In this document: piece after piece, positions 54,039 to 62,808 of the stretch
Numbering within the stretch: position 1 is the first letter of the stretch
Layout of the letters: every line of letters begins with the position of its first letter
NCBI RefSeq assembly: GCF_900078335.1
Contig: NZ_FKBR01000046.1
Coordinates: forward strand, 186,001-250,000
Direction of reading: 5' to 3'
Source of the DNA: Bordetella trematum
GTDB lineage: Bacteria > Pseudomonadota > Gammaproteobacteria > Burkholderiales > Burkholderiaceae_B
Length of the DNA stretch: 64,000 bases
Notes under the pieces: model-generated
Told to the model about the DNA's origin: nothing
Databases searched by the model: none
Seen by the model: only the letters and a program-made list of their open reading frames with translations
Program-made: the position numbers and the translations under genes

Positions 54039-54712
54039 GCCGCCTGCTCCCGTCGGGCCAGCACCTGCGCCGTCGGCCCCCAGGCCAGCACACGGCCTGC
54101 CAACAGCAGGGTGTGCGGAAAGTGGGCCCGCACCAGCGCCTCATCGTGCAGCACGGCGATCACCGTGCGGCCCTCGGCATGGCAGGCGCACAACAGCCGC
54201 ATCAGGGCGGCAGTGGTCGACGCATCGACCGCTGCGAAAGGTTCGTCGAGCACCAGCACCGGCGCCTCCTGCATCAACAGACGGGCAAACAGCACGCGCT
54301 GCAGCTGGCCGCCGGACAGGGCCTGCAACCGGCGGTCGGCGCAATCCTGCAGGCCAACCCGGGCCAGCGCCTGCCAGGCCTGCTGCGTCTGCCCGGCGGA
54401 CACGGCGCGCCAGGCGCCGACCCGCCGCCAGCCGCCCATCACCACGGCGTCGAGCACCGTGATCGGGAAATCGCGCTCGAGCTCGGCGGCCTGCGGCAGC
54501 CAGGCCACCTGGGCCCCGCCCCCTCGCAGGCGCCCCGCCAAGGGCGCGAGCACGCCGGCCAGCCCCTTGACCAGGGTCGACTTGCCGGCGCCATTGGCGC
54601 CGACGATGGCCGTCATGCTGCCGGGAGCGAAGCAGCCGCTCACCGCCTGCAGCACCGGCTGCCCGCGCCAGCCGAAGCTGGCCTGTTCCAGAACGAGGGG
54701 GGCCGGGGTCAT
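54035..54712 (-). CDS. znuC: Zinc ABC transporter ATPase ZnuC
   Basis: The 225-residue ATPase has Walker A VGANGAGKSTLVKGLAG (about residues 36-52), the signature region LQALSGGQLQRVLFARLL, Walker B PVLVLDEPFAAVD and the His switch VIAVLHDEALV. It energises ZnuB. The start is ATG 54712, which overlaps by four bases the stop codon of a 36-codon reading frame immediately upstream. The frame continues upstream to 54850, but the family fold begins at MTPAPLVLEQ. Confidence 0.94.
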   Translation of the reverse strand: MTPAPLVLEQASFGWRGQPVLQAVSGCFAPGSMTAIVGANGAGKSTLVKGLAGVLAPLAGRLRGGGAQVAWLPQAAELERDFPITVLDAVVMGGWRRVGAWRAVSAGQTQQAWQALARVGLQDCADRRLQALSGGQLQRVLFARLLMQEAPVLVLDEPFAAVDASTTAALMRLLCACHAEGRTVIAVLHDEALVRAHFPHTLLLAGRVLAWGPTAQVLARREQAA

Positions 54713-54819
54713 GCCAGGGCCCAGCCAAGCAAACCCCAGACGCACAGGCAGGCCGCAAGCGCCCAACCCAGTCGCCAGCCCAGCCCCTGCCGCAGCACGG
54801 AAGAAGAAAACGAAACCAT
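54709..54819 (-). CDS. 36-residue putative membrane protein coupled to znuC
   Basis: A previously unremarked small frame starts at ATG 54819 and ends TGA in an ATGA overlap with the znuC start. The product begins MVSFSSSVLRQGLG and continues as a single hydrophobic helix with four Trp and two Cys (LGWALAACLCVWGLLGWALA). One membrane span with a short, positively charged N-terminal side is predicted. It lies directly downstream of the Zur site, so it would be the first cistron of the znu operon. A weak GGA ribosome site precedes it. Alternatively it is only a leader for translational coupling. Confidence 0.55.
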   Translation of the reverse strand: MVSFSSSVLRQGLGWRLGWALAACLCVWGLLGWALA

Positions 54820-54857
54820 CACAATCCGGGCCATTACGGCCGATTTCCAAGTTTTAT

Positions 54858-54874
54858 TATGTTATATCATAACA
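54858..54874. promoter_or_regulatory. Zur box between znu operon and zur
   Basis: The perfect 15-mer dyad TGTTAT-ATC-ATAACA (54860-54874) lies in an AT-rich patch between the divergent znu operon and zur genes. The 13-base segment 54858-54870 recurs exactly before the TonB receptor gene. This matches the known style of Zur boxes (TGTTATA-ATAACA). Confidence 0.85.
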
Positions 54875-54949
54875 ATCGTGGGGCGGATCCCCGGAGCCAG
54901 GTGTTTTCTGATACCTTCGCCTCATTCCTGAACCGTCTGTTCCCGCGCC

Positions 54950-55444
54950 ATGTCTGCCCCTGACCGCTCCAGCCGCGCCGACACCATCGGCGAACAACTC
55001 CATCTCGCCGAATCCCTCTGCGCCGAGCGCGGGCGCCGGCTCACGCCGATCCGCCGCAAGGTTCTGGAGCTGCTGCTCACCCATGGACGCAGCCTCAAGG
55101 CCTATGAGCTGCTGGAGGCGATGCGCGAAGTGCATCCGGGCGCGGCTCCCCCCACCGTCTACCGCGCCCTGGATTTTCTGATGGACGAAGGACTGATTCA
55201 CCGTCTGGACGCCGTCAATGCCTGGACAGCCTGTCATGACGCGGCCGGCGCGCCGCATGACCTGCTGGTGGTATGCACCGGTTGTGGCGCCGTGGCCGAG
55301 ATCAGCGATCCGGCCATGAGCCAGCAACTGGCCGAGCGTGTGGCCCTGACGGGTTTCGCCCTGGCGACACACGAAACCGAAATCCGCGCGCTCTGTCCGC
55401 AATGCCAGAAAAAAGCCCCCCCGGCGCATACCCATCCCCACTGA
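54950..55444 (+). CDS. zur: Zinc uptake regulator Zur
   Basis: The 164-residue Fur-family protein has a Zur-type start (LHLAESLCAERGRRLTPIRRKVLELL), the KAYELLEAM segment and PPTVYRALDFLMDEGLIHRLD. Two CxxC pairs (CTGC and CPQC) form the structural zinc site, and a His tail follows (HTHPH). With zinc bound it represses uptake genes. Divergent placement from znuC, with a perfect dyad between, supports the call over Fur or PerR. Confidence 0.93.
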   Translation: MSAPDRSSRADTIGEQLHLAESLCAERGRRLTPIRRKVLELLLTHGRSLKAYELLEAMREVHPGAAPPTVYRALDFLMDEGLIHRLDAVNAWTACHDAAGAPHDLLVVCTGCGAVAEISDPAMSQQLAERVALTGFALATHETEIRALCPQCQKKAPPAHTHPH

Positions 55445-55823
55445 CGCCCGGCGAGGTTTGGCGGGTTTTGCCCCCATTTGCAGGGATTACCCCGATATTG
55501 GCCGCCTAAGGGCGGCGATCTGCATCAAAATGCAGCGCGCGCAGAAAGCGGGGTTTGCCCCTGACAGCCGACTGTGCTGTAATCCTGCGTCCGGTCGCGA
55601 TTGGCAACCCCCGAGGGCGCATCGACCGCCCCAGGGAACCCCCAGTCTCGACAGCCCCAACTCGAGCCGCGAGTTGTCGCATTCACGTCGCCGGCACAGG
55701 CTGGCGTGCGTCGGGGCGCTTTCCCCAGGCACGTCAGCCGCTGGCGATGGCTTAACGACAGGCACCCCCTGTCGGTTCAGCGTTTGCTCACACCCGTAGC
55801 CGATTTACGCACCCAGCATCGTC
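55445..55823. other. 379-base non-coding gap before the COG0523 gene
   Basis: No convincing gene is seen. The stretch has several short hairpins: 55521-55534 (TGCAT/ATGCA), 55658-55676 (CAACTCG/CGAGTTG) and 55756-55774 (CGACAG/CTGTCG). A possible promoter is TTGCCC (55555-55560), a 17-base spacer and TGTAAT (55578-55583), which would give a leader of about 230 bases. I could not match a cobalamin or other known riboswitch, and no Zur-like site is visible. Confidence 0.4.
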
Positions 55824-56933
55824 ATGACTACCCCGCGCAATTTGGACAAAATGGTTCCCGTCACCATCCTCACCGGCTTTCTCGGTGCCGGCAAGACGAC
55901 CCTGCTCAAGCGCATCCTGACCGAGTTCCACGGCCGCCGCGTGGCCGTGATCGAAAACGAGTTCGGGCCGGAAAGCATCGACAACGACCTGCTGGTCCAG
56001 GATAGCGACGAGGAGATCATCGAGCTGTCCAACGGCTGCGTGTGCTGCACCGTGCGCGGCGACCTGATGCGCACGCTCAATGAGCTGCGTACCAAGCGCC
56101 AGGCCGGCGAGCTGACATTCGAGCGGGTCATCATCGAAACCACCGGCATGGCCAACCCCGGCCCGGTGTGCCAGACCTTCTTCATGGACGACGACATCGC
56201 CGAGTACTACCGCCTGGATGCGGTCGTGACGGTGGTCGACGCCAAGCACGGCATGGCCACGCTGGACGCCCAGCCGGAAGCCCAGAAGCAGGTCGGCTTC
56301 GCCGACCGCATCCTGGTTTCCAAGCGCGACCTGGTCAACGATGCCGATTACGAGGCGCTGCGTGCGCGTCTGGTGCGCATCAACCCGCGCGCCCCGATCA
56401 CGCCGGTGCATTTCGGCGAAGTCGAGCTGAAGTCGATCATCGACATCAGCGGCTTCAACCTGAATTCCATCCTGGACATCGACCCGGAATTCCTGGCCGA
56501 TGAACATCCGGACGCCAAGCACGACCATGACCACGGGCATGGCCACGGCCACGATCATGACCATGACCATGACCATGACCATGAGTGCGGCGCGCATTGC
56601 AATCACGACCATCATCACCATCCCGCGCACGATGACGAGATCGGCGCCTTCGTGTTCCGTTCCGACAAGCCCTTCGATCCGGCCCGCCTGGAGGAATTCC
56701 TCGGGGGCGTGGTGCAGGTGTATGGCCCGGACCTGATGCGCTACAAGGGCATCCTCTACATGAAGGGCATCAACCGTCGCATGCTGTTCCAGGGCGTGCA
56801 CATGATGATGGGCGCCGAACCCGGCAAAGCCTGGACCTCGGCCGAGAAACCGTCCACCAAGATGGTGTTCATCGGCCGCAAACTGCCGCAGGAGATTCTC
56901 ACCCGCGGCCTTGAACAGTGCCTGGTGGGTTGA
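55824..56933 (+). CDS. COG0523/CobW-family GTPase, His-rich metallochaperone
   Basis: The 369-residue G3E GTPase has Walker A GFLGAGKTT (about residue 18), the metal-binding CxCC motif NGCVCCTVRGDL (about 71-82), Walker B-like ERVIIETTGMANP and the SKRDLV base-recognition motif. A His/Asp run (about 234-255) and HCNHDHHHHPAHDDE follow, then the CobW C-terminal domain. Such proteins deliver zinc to client enzymes under zinc limitation. Proximity to zur, znu and a cysteine-poor DksA supports a zinc role rather than cobalamin synthesis. Confidence 0.9.
   Translation: MTTPRNLDKMVPVTILTGFLGAGKTTLLKRILTEFHGRRVAVIENEFGPESIDNDLLVQDSDEEIIELSNGCVCCTVRGDLMRTLNELRTKRQAGELTFERVIIETTGMANPGPVCQTFFMDDDIAEYYRLDAVVTVVDAKHGMATLDAQPEAQKQVGFADRILVSKRDLVNDADYEALRARLVRINPRAPITPVHFGEVELKSIIDISGFNLNSILDIDPEFLADEHPDAKHDHDHGHGHGHDHDHDHDHDHECGAHCNHDHHHHPAHDDEIGAFVFRSDKPFDPARLEEFLGGVVQVYGPDLMRYKGILYMKGINRRMLFQGVHMMMGAEPGKAWTSAEKPSTKMVFIGRKLPQEILTRGLEQCLVG
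56556..56579 (+). repeat. CATGAC hexamer repeat in the COG0523 gene
   Basis: Four perfect CATGAC units encode (His-Asp)4 inside the metal-binding loop. The base pattern differs from the CATGAT/CGTGGT arrays in znuA, so the two loops probably expanded independently. Confidence 0.8.
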
Positions 56934-57060
56934 ACCCACCCCGGCAGACCCGAGTAGAACCGTACTGCAAGGACTCTTTAGCGCCAGTCAGATAGGTTAT
57001 ACGGCCACCCAGGCGGCGTCTTCGGATGCCCTCTGGATTGATTCATAGTGGAGTGTTTTC

Positions 57061-57525
57061 ATGGCTACGAAGGCAGCAACCAAAAAATCAAGCAAGTCGG
57101 CGAACGATACGGCGATTGATCTGCCCAGCGAAGAGGAATTGCTGGCCATGCCCGAGGCCGACTACATGAACGACCGCCAGCTGGCGTTCTTCAAGGAACG
57201 GCTCAGACAGCTCGAGCAGGACATTCTGGCCAACGCCGGCGAAACCACCGAGCACCTGCGCGAGACCCAGTTCGTGCCCGATCCGGCCGACCGCGCCACG
57301 ATCGAGGAAGAACACGCCCTGGAACTGCGCACCCGTGACCGCGAACGCAAGCTGCTGAAAAAAGTGCAACAGGCCATTGCCAGCATCGACAGCGGCGAAT
57401 ACGGCTGGTGCGAGGAAACCGGCGAACCCATCGGCATCCCGCGCCTGCTGGCCCGGCCCACCGCCACGCTCTCCCTGGAAGCCCAGGAGCGCCGCGAAAT
57501 GCGCCAGAAGCTGTACGGCGACTGA
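57061..57525 (+). CDS. dksA: DksA-family RNA polymerase regulator with a depleted zinc finger
   Basis: DksA binds the RNA polymerase secondary channel and with ppGpp reshapes transcription. The 154-residue protein has the coiled coil with DPADRATIEEEHALELRTRDRERKLLKK (acidic tip at about 74-84) and the C-terminal globular part SGEYGWCEETGEPIGIPRL-LARPTA. Of the four zinc-binding cysteines in E. coli DksA only the first remains: CxxC reads CEET and the second pair reads SLEA. It should therefore fold without zinc, like Zur-controlled DksA2 proteins. A good terminator follows. Confidence 0.92.
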   Translation: MATKAATKKSSKSANDTAIDLPSEEELLAMPEADYMNDRQLAFFKERLRQLEQDILANAGETTEHLRETQFVPDPADRATIEEEHALELRTRDRERKLLKKVQQAIASIDSGEYGWCEETGEPIGIPRLLARPTATLSLEAQERREMRQKLYGD

Positions 57526-57553
57526 GTTGCCCGCCTGACGGGCCGCCAGCCGG

Positions 57554-57590
57554 AAAGGGCTATGCTGAGCAATCGGCATAGCCCTTTTTT
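57554..57590 (+). terminator. Terminator of dksA
   Basis: AAAGGGCTATGC (57554-57565) pairs with GCATAGCCCTTT (57576-57587) over a 10-base loop, inside a run of six T residues (57585-57590). It starts 29 bases after the dksA stop. Confidence 0.92.
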
Positions 57591-57645
57591 ATGCCTTGAA
57601 ATGCGCGACGACGCCCCCACATCAATCCTTCATAGGAAGGAAAGC

Positions 57646-58185
57646 ATGGAACAATTTCACGCCACCACCATCGTGTGTGTCCGCCGCGGCAACCGCGTCG
57701 CCCTGGGCGGCGACGGCCAGGTCACCCTGGGCAATATCGTCATCAAGGGCACGGCGCGCAAGATCCGCCGCCTCTACCATGACAAGGTGCTCGCCGGCTT
57801 CGCGGGCGCCACCGCCGACGCTTTCACGCTCCAGGAGCGCTTCGAAGCCAAGCTCGAAAAACACCAGGGCCACCTGATGCGCGCCGCCGTCGAGCTCACG
57901 CGCGACTGGCGCACCGACCGCGTGCTGCGCCGCCTGGAGGCCATGCTGATCGTGGCCGATGCCGAGCACACCCTGGTGCTGACCGGCAACGGCGATGTGC
58001 TCGAACCCGAGCACGGCCTGGCCGCCATCGGCTCCGGCGGGGCCTACGCGCAAGCCGCCGCCCTGGCACTGCTGCACAACACCGAACTGCCGCCCGAAGA
58101 CGTGGTCAAGCAAGCCCTGACCATCGCCGGCGACCTGTGCATCTACACCAACCAGAACCACGTGATCGAAACGCTGGGCGGCTAA
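57646..58185 (+). CDS. hslV: ATP-dependent protease peptidase subunit HslV
   Basis: HslV is the proteolytic core of the HslUV (ClpQY) complex that degrades misfolded and heat-shock-regulated proteins. The 179-residue protein begins [15 protein letters not shown], so Met removal would expose only non-catalytic residues; processing to the Thr in ATTI gives the nucleophile. [31 protein letters not shown] and [13 protein letters not shown] are family hallmarks. AGGAAGGA precedes the ATG at 57646. hslU follows 31 bases later. Confidence 0.96.
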   Translation: MEQFHATTIVCVRRGNRVALGGDGQVTLGNIVIKGTARKIRRLYHDKVLAGFAGATADAFTLQERFEAKLEKHQGHLMRAAVELTRDWRTDRVLRRLEAMLIVADAEHTLVLTGNGDVLEPEHGLAAIGSGGAYAQAAALALLHNTELPPEDVVKQALTIAGDLCIYTNQNHVIETLGG

Positions 58186-58216
58186 GGCCGCACAGAGCCG
58201 CAAGGATTCAGCCATC

Positions 58217-59551
58217 ATGTCCGCCTCGACCATGACGCCCGGAGAGATCGTCTCCGAACTCGACAAGTTCATCATCGGCCAGAACCGCGCCAAGCGCGCG
58301 GTCGCCGTGGCCCTGCGCAACCGCTGGCGTCGCCAGCAGGTCGCCGAGCCGCTGCGCAACGAGATCCACCCCAAGAACATCCTCATGATCGGCCCGACCG
58401 GCGTGGGCAAGACCGAGATCGCGCGCCGCCTGGCGAAGCTGGCCAACGCGCCTTTCATCAAGATCGAGGCCACCAAGTTCACCGAAGTGGGTTACGTGGG
58501 CCGTGATGTCGACACCATCATCCGCGACCTGACGGAATACTCCATCAAGCAGACCCGCGAACAGGAAATGCGCCGCGTGCGCAGCCACGCCCAGGACGCC
58601 GCAGAAGACCGCATCCTCGATGTGCTGGTGCCGCCGGCCCGCAATGCGATGGGCGAGCCGCAGCGCGACGAAGCCAACACCACGCGCCAGACCTTCCGCA
58701 AGCGCCTGCGCGAAGGCCAGCTCGACGACCTCGAAATCGAGATCGACGTGGCCCAGCCCATGCCGCAGATGGACGTCATGACGCCCCCCGGCATGGAAGA
58801 AATGGCCGAACAGCTGCGCGGCATGTTCGCCGGCCTGTCGCGCGACAAGACCAAGCCCAAGAAGATCAAGGTCAAGGAAGCCTTCAAGCTCATCATCGAC
58901 GAAGAAGCGGCCAAGCGCGTCAACGAAGATGATCTGCGCGCCGCGGCCATCGCCAACGTGGAGCAGAACGGCATCGTGTTCCTCGATGAGATCGACAAGA
59001 TCGCGGCACGCCAGGAAAGCGGCGGCGCCGACGTCTCGCGCCAGGGCGTGCAGCGCGACCTGCTGCCGCTGGTCGAGGGCACCACGGTCAACACCCGCTA
59101 TGGCATGGTGCGCACGGATCACATCCTGTTCATCGCCTCGGGCGCTTTCCACCTGTCGCGCCCCTCGGACCTGATCCCCGAGCTGCAGGGCCGCTTTCCC
59201 ATCCGCGTCGAACTGGATTCGCTGACGGCCGAAGACTTCGTGCGCATTCTCTCGCAGACCGATGCCTCGCTGGTCAAGCAATACTCGGCCCTGCTGGGCA
59301 CCGAAGACGTCACGCTCGAGTTCACCGACGAAGGCATCCAGCGCCTGGCCGAACTGGCTTTCTCGGTCAACGAGCGCACCGAGAACATCGGCGCGCGCCG
59401 TCTCTACACGGTGATGGAAAAACTGCTCGAAGAGCTGTCTTTCGACGCCAATGCCCAGGGTGGCCAGGCCGTGCGCATCGATGCAGCCTATGTGGACGCC
59501 CAGTTGTCCGAAGCCGCTGCCAGCCAGGATCTGGCCCGCTACGTGCTGTAA
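58217..59551 (+). CDS. hslU: ATP-dependent protease ATPase subunit HslU
   Basis: HslU is the AAA+ unfoldase that feeds substrates to HslV. The 444-residue protein has [20 protein letters not shown], Walker [18 protein letters not shown] (about residues 58-74), the pore motif GYVGRDV, the I-domain (about 110-240) and Walker [14 protein letters not shown]. It ends DLARYVL, the C-terminal tail that docks into HslV. It is co-transcribed with hslV and closed by a terminator. Confidence 0.97.
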   Translation: MSASTMTPGEIVSELDKFIIGQNRAKRAVAVALRNRWRRQQVAEPLRNEIHPKNILMIGPTGVGKTEIARRLAKLANAPFIKIEATKFTEVGYVGRDVDTIIRDLTEYSIKQTREQEMRRVRSHAQDAAEDRILDVLVPPARNAMGEPQRDEANTTRQTFRKRLREGQLDDLEIEIDVAQPMPQMDVMTPPGMEEMAEQLRGMFAGLSRDKTKPKKIKVKEAFKLIIDEEAAKRVNEDDLRAAAIANVEQNGIVFLDEIDKIAARQESGGADVSRQGVQRDLLPLVEGTTVNTRYGMVRTDHILFIASGAFHLSRPSDLIPELQGRFPIRVELDSLTAEDFVRILSQTDASLVKQYSALLGTEDVTLEFTDEGIQRLAELAFSVNERTENIGARRLYTVMEKLLEELSFDANAQGGQAVRIDAAYVDAQLSEAAASQDLARYVL

Positions 59552-59570
59552 GGCCCGGATCGGGATAACG

Positions 59571-59598
59571 AAAGGCCCGCGCGTCAGCGCGGGCCTTT
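59571..59598. terminator. Bidirectional terminator between hslU and the CusF-like gene
   Basis: AAAGGCCCGCGC (59571-59582) pairs perfectly with GCGCGGGCCTTT (59587-59598) around GTCA, with T-rich ends on both strands. It serves the convergent hslU and CusF-like genes. Confidence 0.9.
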
Positions 59599-59618
59599 TG
59601 CATGGATGAAGCCCGGAC

Positions 59619-59924
59619 TTACTTGGAGATCTCGGTCACGACGTACTTGCCGTCCTTGCGCGTGGCCGTGAAACGGACCTTGTCGCCCGGTTTGAGCGAG
59701 GTCAGCAGCGCGGGTGCGGCCTGATAGACCAGCGTCATGGCCGGCAGATCCAGCGCCGAAATGGCGCCGTGCTTGAGCGTGACCGTACCAGCCGAGGCAT
59801 CGACCCGGCGCACTTCGCCGCTGGCCTGAGCGGACTGCGCCAGCGCCTGCGGGCTGGCCAGAGAAACCACCGCCACGGCGGCCCCCAGGGCCAGCGAAGC
59901 GGTGTACTTGCGGGAAAAGCCCAT
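59619..59924 (-). CDS. CusF-like periplasmic protein with altered copper site
   Basis: This 101-residue exported protein has a signal peptide ending ALA-Q. The mature OB-fold shows SGEVRRVDASAGTVTLKHGAISALDLPAMTLVYQ and LLTSLKPGDKVRFTA, the CusF/copper-binding pattern. In E. coli CusF copper is held by a His, a Trp and two Met. Here the His and first Met are kept, but the Trp position is Leu and the second Met is Leu, so copper affinity may be weak or different. No cus genes are nearby. Confidence 0.8.
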   Translation of the reverse strand: MGFSRKYTASLALGAAVAVVSLASPQALAQSAQASGEVRRVDASAGTVTLKHGAISALDLPAMTLVYQAAPALLTSLKPGDKVRFTATRKDGKYVVTEISK

Positions 59925-60125
59925 GATTCATTCCTCCTGCGTGGCCATGCGGCCACCATGCATCAAGAATACCGCGATCCCGCCCTGCCCCGCAGCCCGT
60001 ATTGGCAGCCAAGCGCTGCCAGATGCTGCGATTGGCTACAGACCCCCCTGTCCGTGCGGCCAGCGGTGTATCCCCTAGAATAGCGACCCAGGGGCGTTTC
60101 GCCCGCTTCAACACAAGGATTCGAC

Positions 60126-60689
60126 ATGGGTAACCGCCTCTCGGTCATCGTCACCCGCACGGGCGACGACGGCTCCACCGGCCTGGGCGACGGCAGCCGC
60201 GTGGCCAAGGACGATGCACGCGTGATGGCCATGGGCGATGTCGACGAATTCAACAGCCTGCTCGGGGTGTTGCGCTGCGAGCCCCTGCCTGAGGAAGTGT
60301 CGGCCGACCTGCTCACCATGCAGCATGATCTCTTCGACATGGGCGCCGAACTCTGCATCCCCGGCCACGTCGCCCTGAGCCGCGAACAGGTGGCCCACCT
60401 GGATGCCCGCCTGGCGTTCTACAACGGCGTGCTCCCGCCCCTGCGCGAGTTCATCCTGCCCGGCGGCTCGCGCGCGGCAGCGCTGGCCCACGTGGCCCGC
60501 ACAGTGGCGCGCCGCGCCGAGCGCGCGGTGATCACGCTGGCCACGCAGGCGCCGGTCAATGCGCCGCTGCGCCAGTACCTGAACCGCAGCTCCGACCTCA
60601 TGTTCGTGCTGGCACGCTACCTGAACCAGGCGGCCGGACACCCCGATGTGCACTGGAGCAGCCGCCACTCGCGCATCACATCGGGCTGA
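60126..60689 (+). CDS. ATP:cob(I)alamin adenosyltransferase, PduO type
   Basis: The enzyme makes adenosylcobalamin from cob(I)alamin and ATP. The 187-residue protein has the PduO signatures TRTGDDGSTGLGDG (residues 10-23), GDVDEFNSLLGVL (about 38-50), FILPGGSRAAALAHVARTVARRAERAV and a C-terminal YLNRSSDLMFVLARYLN. No other cobalamin gene is adjacent, so it probably serves corrinoid salvage. It is convergent with lipA across a strong bidirectional terminator. Confidence 0.94.
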   Translation: MGNRLSVIVTRTGDDGSTGLGDGSRVAKDDARVMAMGDVDEFNSLLGVLRCEPLPEEVSADLLTMQHDLFDMGAELCIPGHVALSREQVAHLDARLAFYNGVLPPLREFILPGGSRAAALAHVARTVARRAERAVITLATQAPVNAPLRQYLNRSSDLMFVLARYLNQAAGHPDVHWSSRHSRITSG

Positions 60690-60710
60690 GCGGCCCGCGC
60701 CAGAAAGACA

Positions 60711-60738
60711 AAACCCACCCGCAAGCGGGTGGGTTTTT
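60711..60738. terminator. Bidirectional terminator between the adenosyltransferase gene and lipA
   Basis: AAACCCACCCGC (60711-60722) pairs with GCGGGTGGGTTT (60725-60736), giving T-runs on both strands (TTTTT on plus). It lies between two convergent genes. Confidence 0.9.
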
Positions 60739-60753
60739 CTTGGCCGTGGCGCC

Positions 60754-61752
60754 TCAGTTGACGCCAGCGGCGTGGGCCTGCTCGTCGGCGTGGTACGAGG
60801 ACCGCACCATCGCCCCCACCGCCGCATGGGAGAAACCCATGGCGTAGGCTTCGCGCTCGAACATCGCGAAGGTGTCGGGATGGACGTAGCGCAGCACCGG
60901 CAGGTGGTGCTCGGAAGGCTGCAGGTACTGGCCGATGGTCAGCATGTCGACATTGTGCTCGCGCATGTCGCGCATGACCTGCAGGATTTCTTCGTCGGTC
61001 TCGCCCAGGCCCAGCATCAGGCCGGACTTGGTCGGGACTTCGGGATGCAGCGCCTTGAACTCGGCCAGCAGCTTGAGCGAATGATGGTAGTCCGAACCCG
61101 GGCGGGCCTGCTTGTAGAGGCGCGGCACGGTTTCCAGGTTGTGGTTCATGACGTCGGGCGGGCCGGCGTTCAGGATGCCCAAGGCGCGATCCAGGCGGCC
61201 ACGGAAGTCGGGCACCAGGACTTCGATGCGGGTCGTGGGCGACAGCTCGCGGATGCGCGTGATGCACTCCACGAAGTGGGCCGCACCGCCGTCGCGCAGG
61301 TCGTCGCGGTCGACCGACGTGATGACCACATAGGACAGCTTCAGAGCGGCGATGGTGCGCGCGAGGTTCTCCGGCTCGTTGACGTCGAGCGGATCCGGGC
61401 GACCGTGGCCGACATCACAGAAGGGGCAGCGGCGCGTGCATTTGTCGCCCATGATCATGAAGGTGGCCGTGCCCTTGCCGAAGCATTCGCCGATGTTCGG
61501 GCAGGAGGCCTCTTCACAGACCGTGTGCAGATTGTGCTCGCGCAGGATGCGCTTGATGTCGTAGAAGCGCGAGCCGGGCGCGGCGGCACGCACGCGGATC
61601 CATTCGGGCTTCTTCAGGCGCTCTGCCGGAATGATCTTGATCGGGATCCGGGCGGTCTTGGCCTGCGACTTCTGTTTCTGGGTAGGATCGTAGGCCGCGG
61701 TGGCGGCCGGGACGCCGTTCGCGGGCGGATTAGCATCGGGCTGCGTGGACAT
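60754..61752 (-). CDS. lipA: Lipoyl synthase
   Basis: LipA is a radical-SAM enzyme that inserts two sulfurs into octanoyl groups on lipoyl domains. The 332-residue protein has the auxiliary cluster motif [12 protein letters not shown] (about residues 80-91), the radical-SAM CxxxCxxC motif in [19 protein letters not shown], and [16 protein letters not shown]. It ends in the usual SSYHADEQ region containing the conserved RSSY motif. It follows lipB by 57 bases and completes the lipoate pathway. Confidence 0.97.
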   Translation of the reverse strand: MSTQPDANPPANGVPAATAAYDPTQKQKSQAKTARIPIKIIPAERLKKPEWIRVRAAAPGSRFYDIKRILREHNLHTVCEEASCPNIGECFGKGTATFMIMGDKCTRRCPFCDVGHGRPDPLDVNEPENLARTIAALKLSYVVITSVDRDDLRDGGAAHFVECITRIRELSPTTRIEVLVPDFRGRLDRALGILNAGPPDVMNHNLETVPRLYKQARPGSDYHHSLKLLAEFKALHPEVPTKSGLMLGLGETDEEILQVMRDMREHNVDMLTIGQYLQPSEHHLPVLRYVHPDTFAMFEREAYAMGFSHAAVGAMVRSSYHADEQAHAAGVN

Positions 61753-61809
61753 GAGACACCTTCTGGACCGCCCCGGACGCGTCAGGCAGTCGGAACCAAA
61801 AATGGCATT

Positions 61810-62472
61810 CTACTCCCCCGCCACCGCCGCGCCCGCGGCCGATGGAATGCGGGACAGCCGGCGAACCATCTGGGCCGCCAGCGCCTGACCCGCATCGTGC
61901 AGGCTGCAGGAGACTCCGCAAGCGGCCATATCGGTCGTGCGCAGGCCCTCATAGCCGCAGGGGTTGATGCCGGAAAACGGCGCCAGGTCCATGGCCACGT
62001 TCAGGGCCAGGCCATGGTAGGCGCATCCGTTGCGAATCTTGATGCCGAGCGCGGCGATCTTGGCCAGCGCGCCGTCGGCCTGGCGCACATAGACGCCGGG
62101 GGCGCCGGGCTGGCGCTCGGCGGCCAGGCCGAAGCCCGCCAGCATGGCCAGCGCCGCGTCTTCGAGCAGCGCCACGTAATCGCGCACATACAAGCCGGCG
62201 CGGCGCAGGTCGAACAGGCTGTAGGCGACCACCTGACCCGGGCCGTGATAGGTCACCTGCCCGCCCCGGTCGCAGCGCACCACCTCGATTCCGCCAGGAT
62301 TCAGGATATGGCTTTCACGCCCCGCCTGGCCAAGGGTATAGACCGGCGCATGCTCGCACAGCCAGATCTCGTCAGGCGTGGCCGGCCCACGGCTGGCGGT
62401 GAACGCCTGCATGGCCTGCCAGACTTCGGTATAGCCGGCCTGGCGCGCAAGCCAGGCCACATTCACATCCAT
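61810..62472 (-). CDS. lipB: Octanoyl-[acyl-carrier-protein]-protein transferase
   Basis: LipB moves octanoate from acyl-carrier protein to lipoyl domains. The 220-residue protein has [38 protein letters not shown] with the catalytic-site His-Gly (about residues 74-80) and the catalytic Lys in [32 protein letters not shown] supplies the active-site Cys. It lies nine bases after the DUF493 gene in the usual dat-DUF493-lipB-lipA order. Confidence 0.96.
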   Translation of the reverse strand: MDVNVAWLARQAGYTEVWQAMQAFTASRGPATPDEIWLCEHAPVYTLGQAGRESHILNPGGIEVVRCDRGGQVTYHGPGQVVAYSLFDLRRAGLYVRDYVALLEDAALAMLAGFGLAAERQPGAPGVYVRQADGALAKIAALGIKIRNGCAYHGLALNVAMDLAPFSGINPCGYEGLRTTDMAACGVSCSLHDAGQALAAQMVRRLSRIPSAAGAAVAGE

Positions 62473-62481
62473 GAAGACACG

Positions 62482-62757
62482 CTACAGGACGATGGACACC
62501 ATGGGGTGCCCGTGCAGGGCACGGTACAGGGCATCGAGCTGTTCGCGCGAGGTGGCGCGCACGGTGAAGGTCAGGCCCAGATAGTTGCCGCCCTTGCTGG
62601 GCCGCATCTCGACCGTGGCCGCATCGAACTCGGGGTCGAATTGCAGCACGACATCGGTCAGGGTCTGTGCGAGCTCCGGGTGGTGCTTGCCCATCACTTT
62701 GATGGGAAAGTCCGAGGGATACTCGATGAGGGATTCTTCGGGGGGGATAGTGGTCAT
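62482..62757 (-). CDS. DUF493 (YbeD-like) protein
   Basis: A 91-residue ACT-like small protein with EESLIEYPSDFPIKVMGK at the start and SKGGNYLGLTFTVRATSREQLDALYRAL in the second half, the DUF493 pattern. Its exact role is unknown, although it is almost always next to lipB and may modulate lipoate attachment. It is nine bases before lipB. Confidence 0.93.
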   Translation of the reverse strand: MTTIPPEESLIEYPSDFPIKVMGKHHPELAQTLTDVVLQFDPEFDAATVEMRPSKGGNYLGLTFTVRATSREQLDALYRALHGHPMVSIVL

Positions 62758-62808
62758 GTCGATCTCGCTGCCGGATGGCGCAACGCGCCATCCGGCGTCA
62801 GGCCGCGA

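Noticed and set aside
55458-55799. 113-codon frame in the gap before the COG0523 gene
   Set aside because: Arg/Pro/Ser-rich composition typical of spurious GC-rich frames, with no motif or ribosome site.
55824-56933. CobW acting in cobalamin synthesis
   Set aside because: No cob genes are adjacent; the His-rich loop, CxCC motif and zur/znu context fit a zinc chaperone better. The adenosyltransferase gene at 60126 is on a separate transcript.
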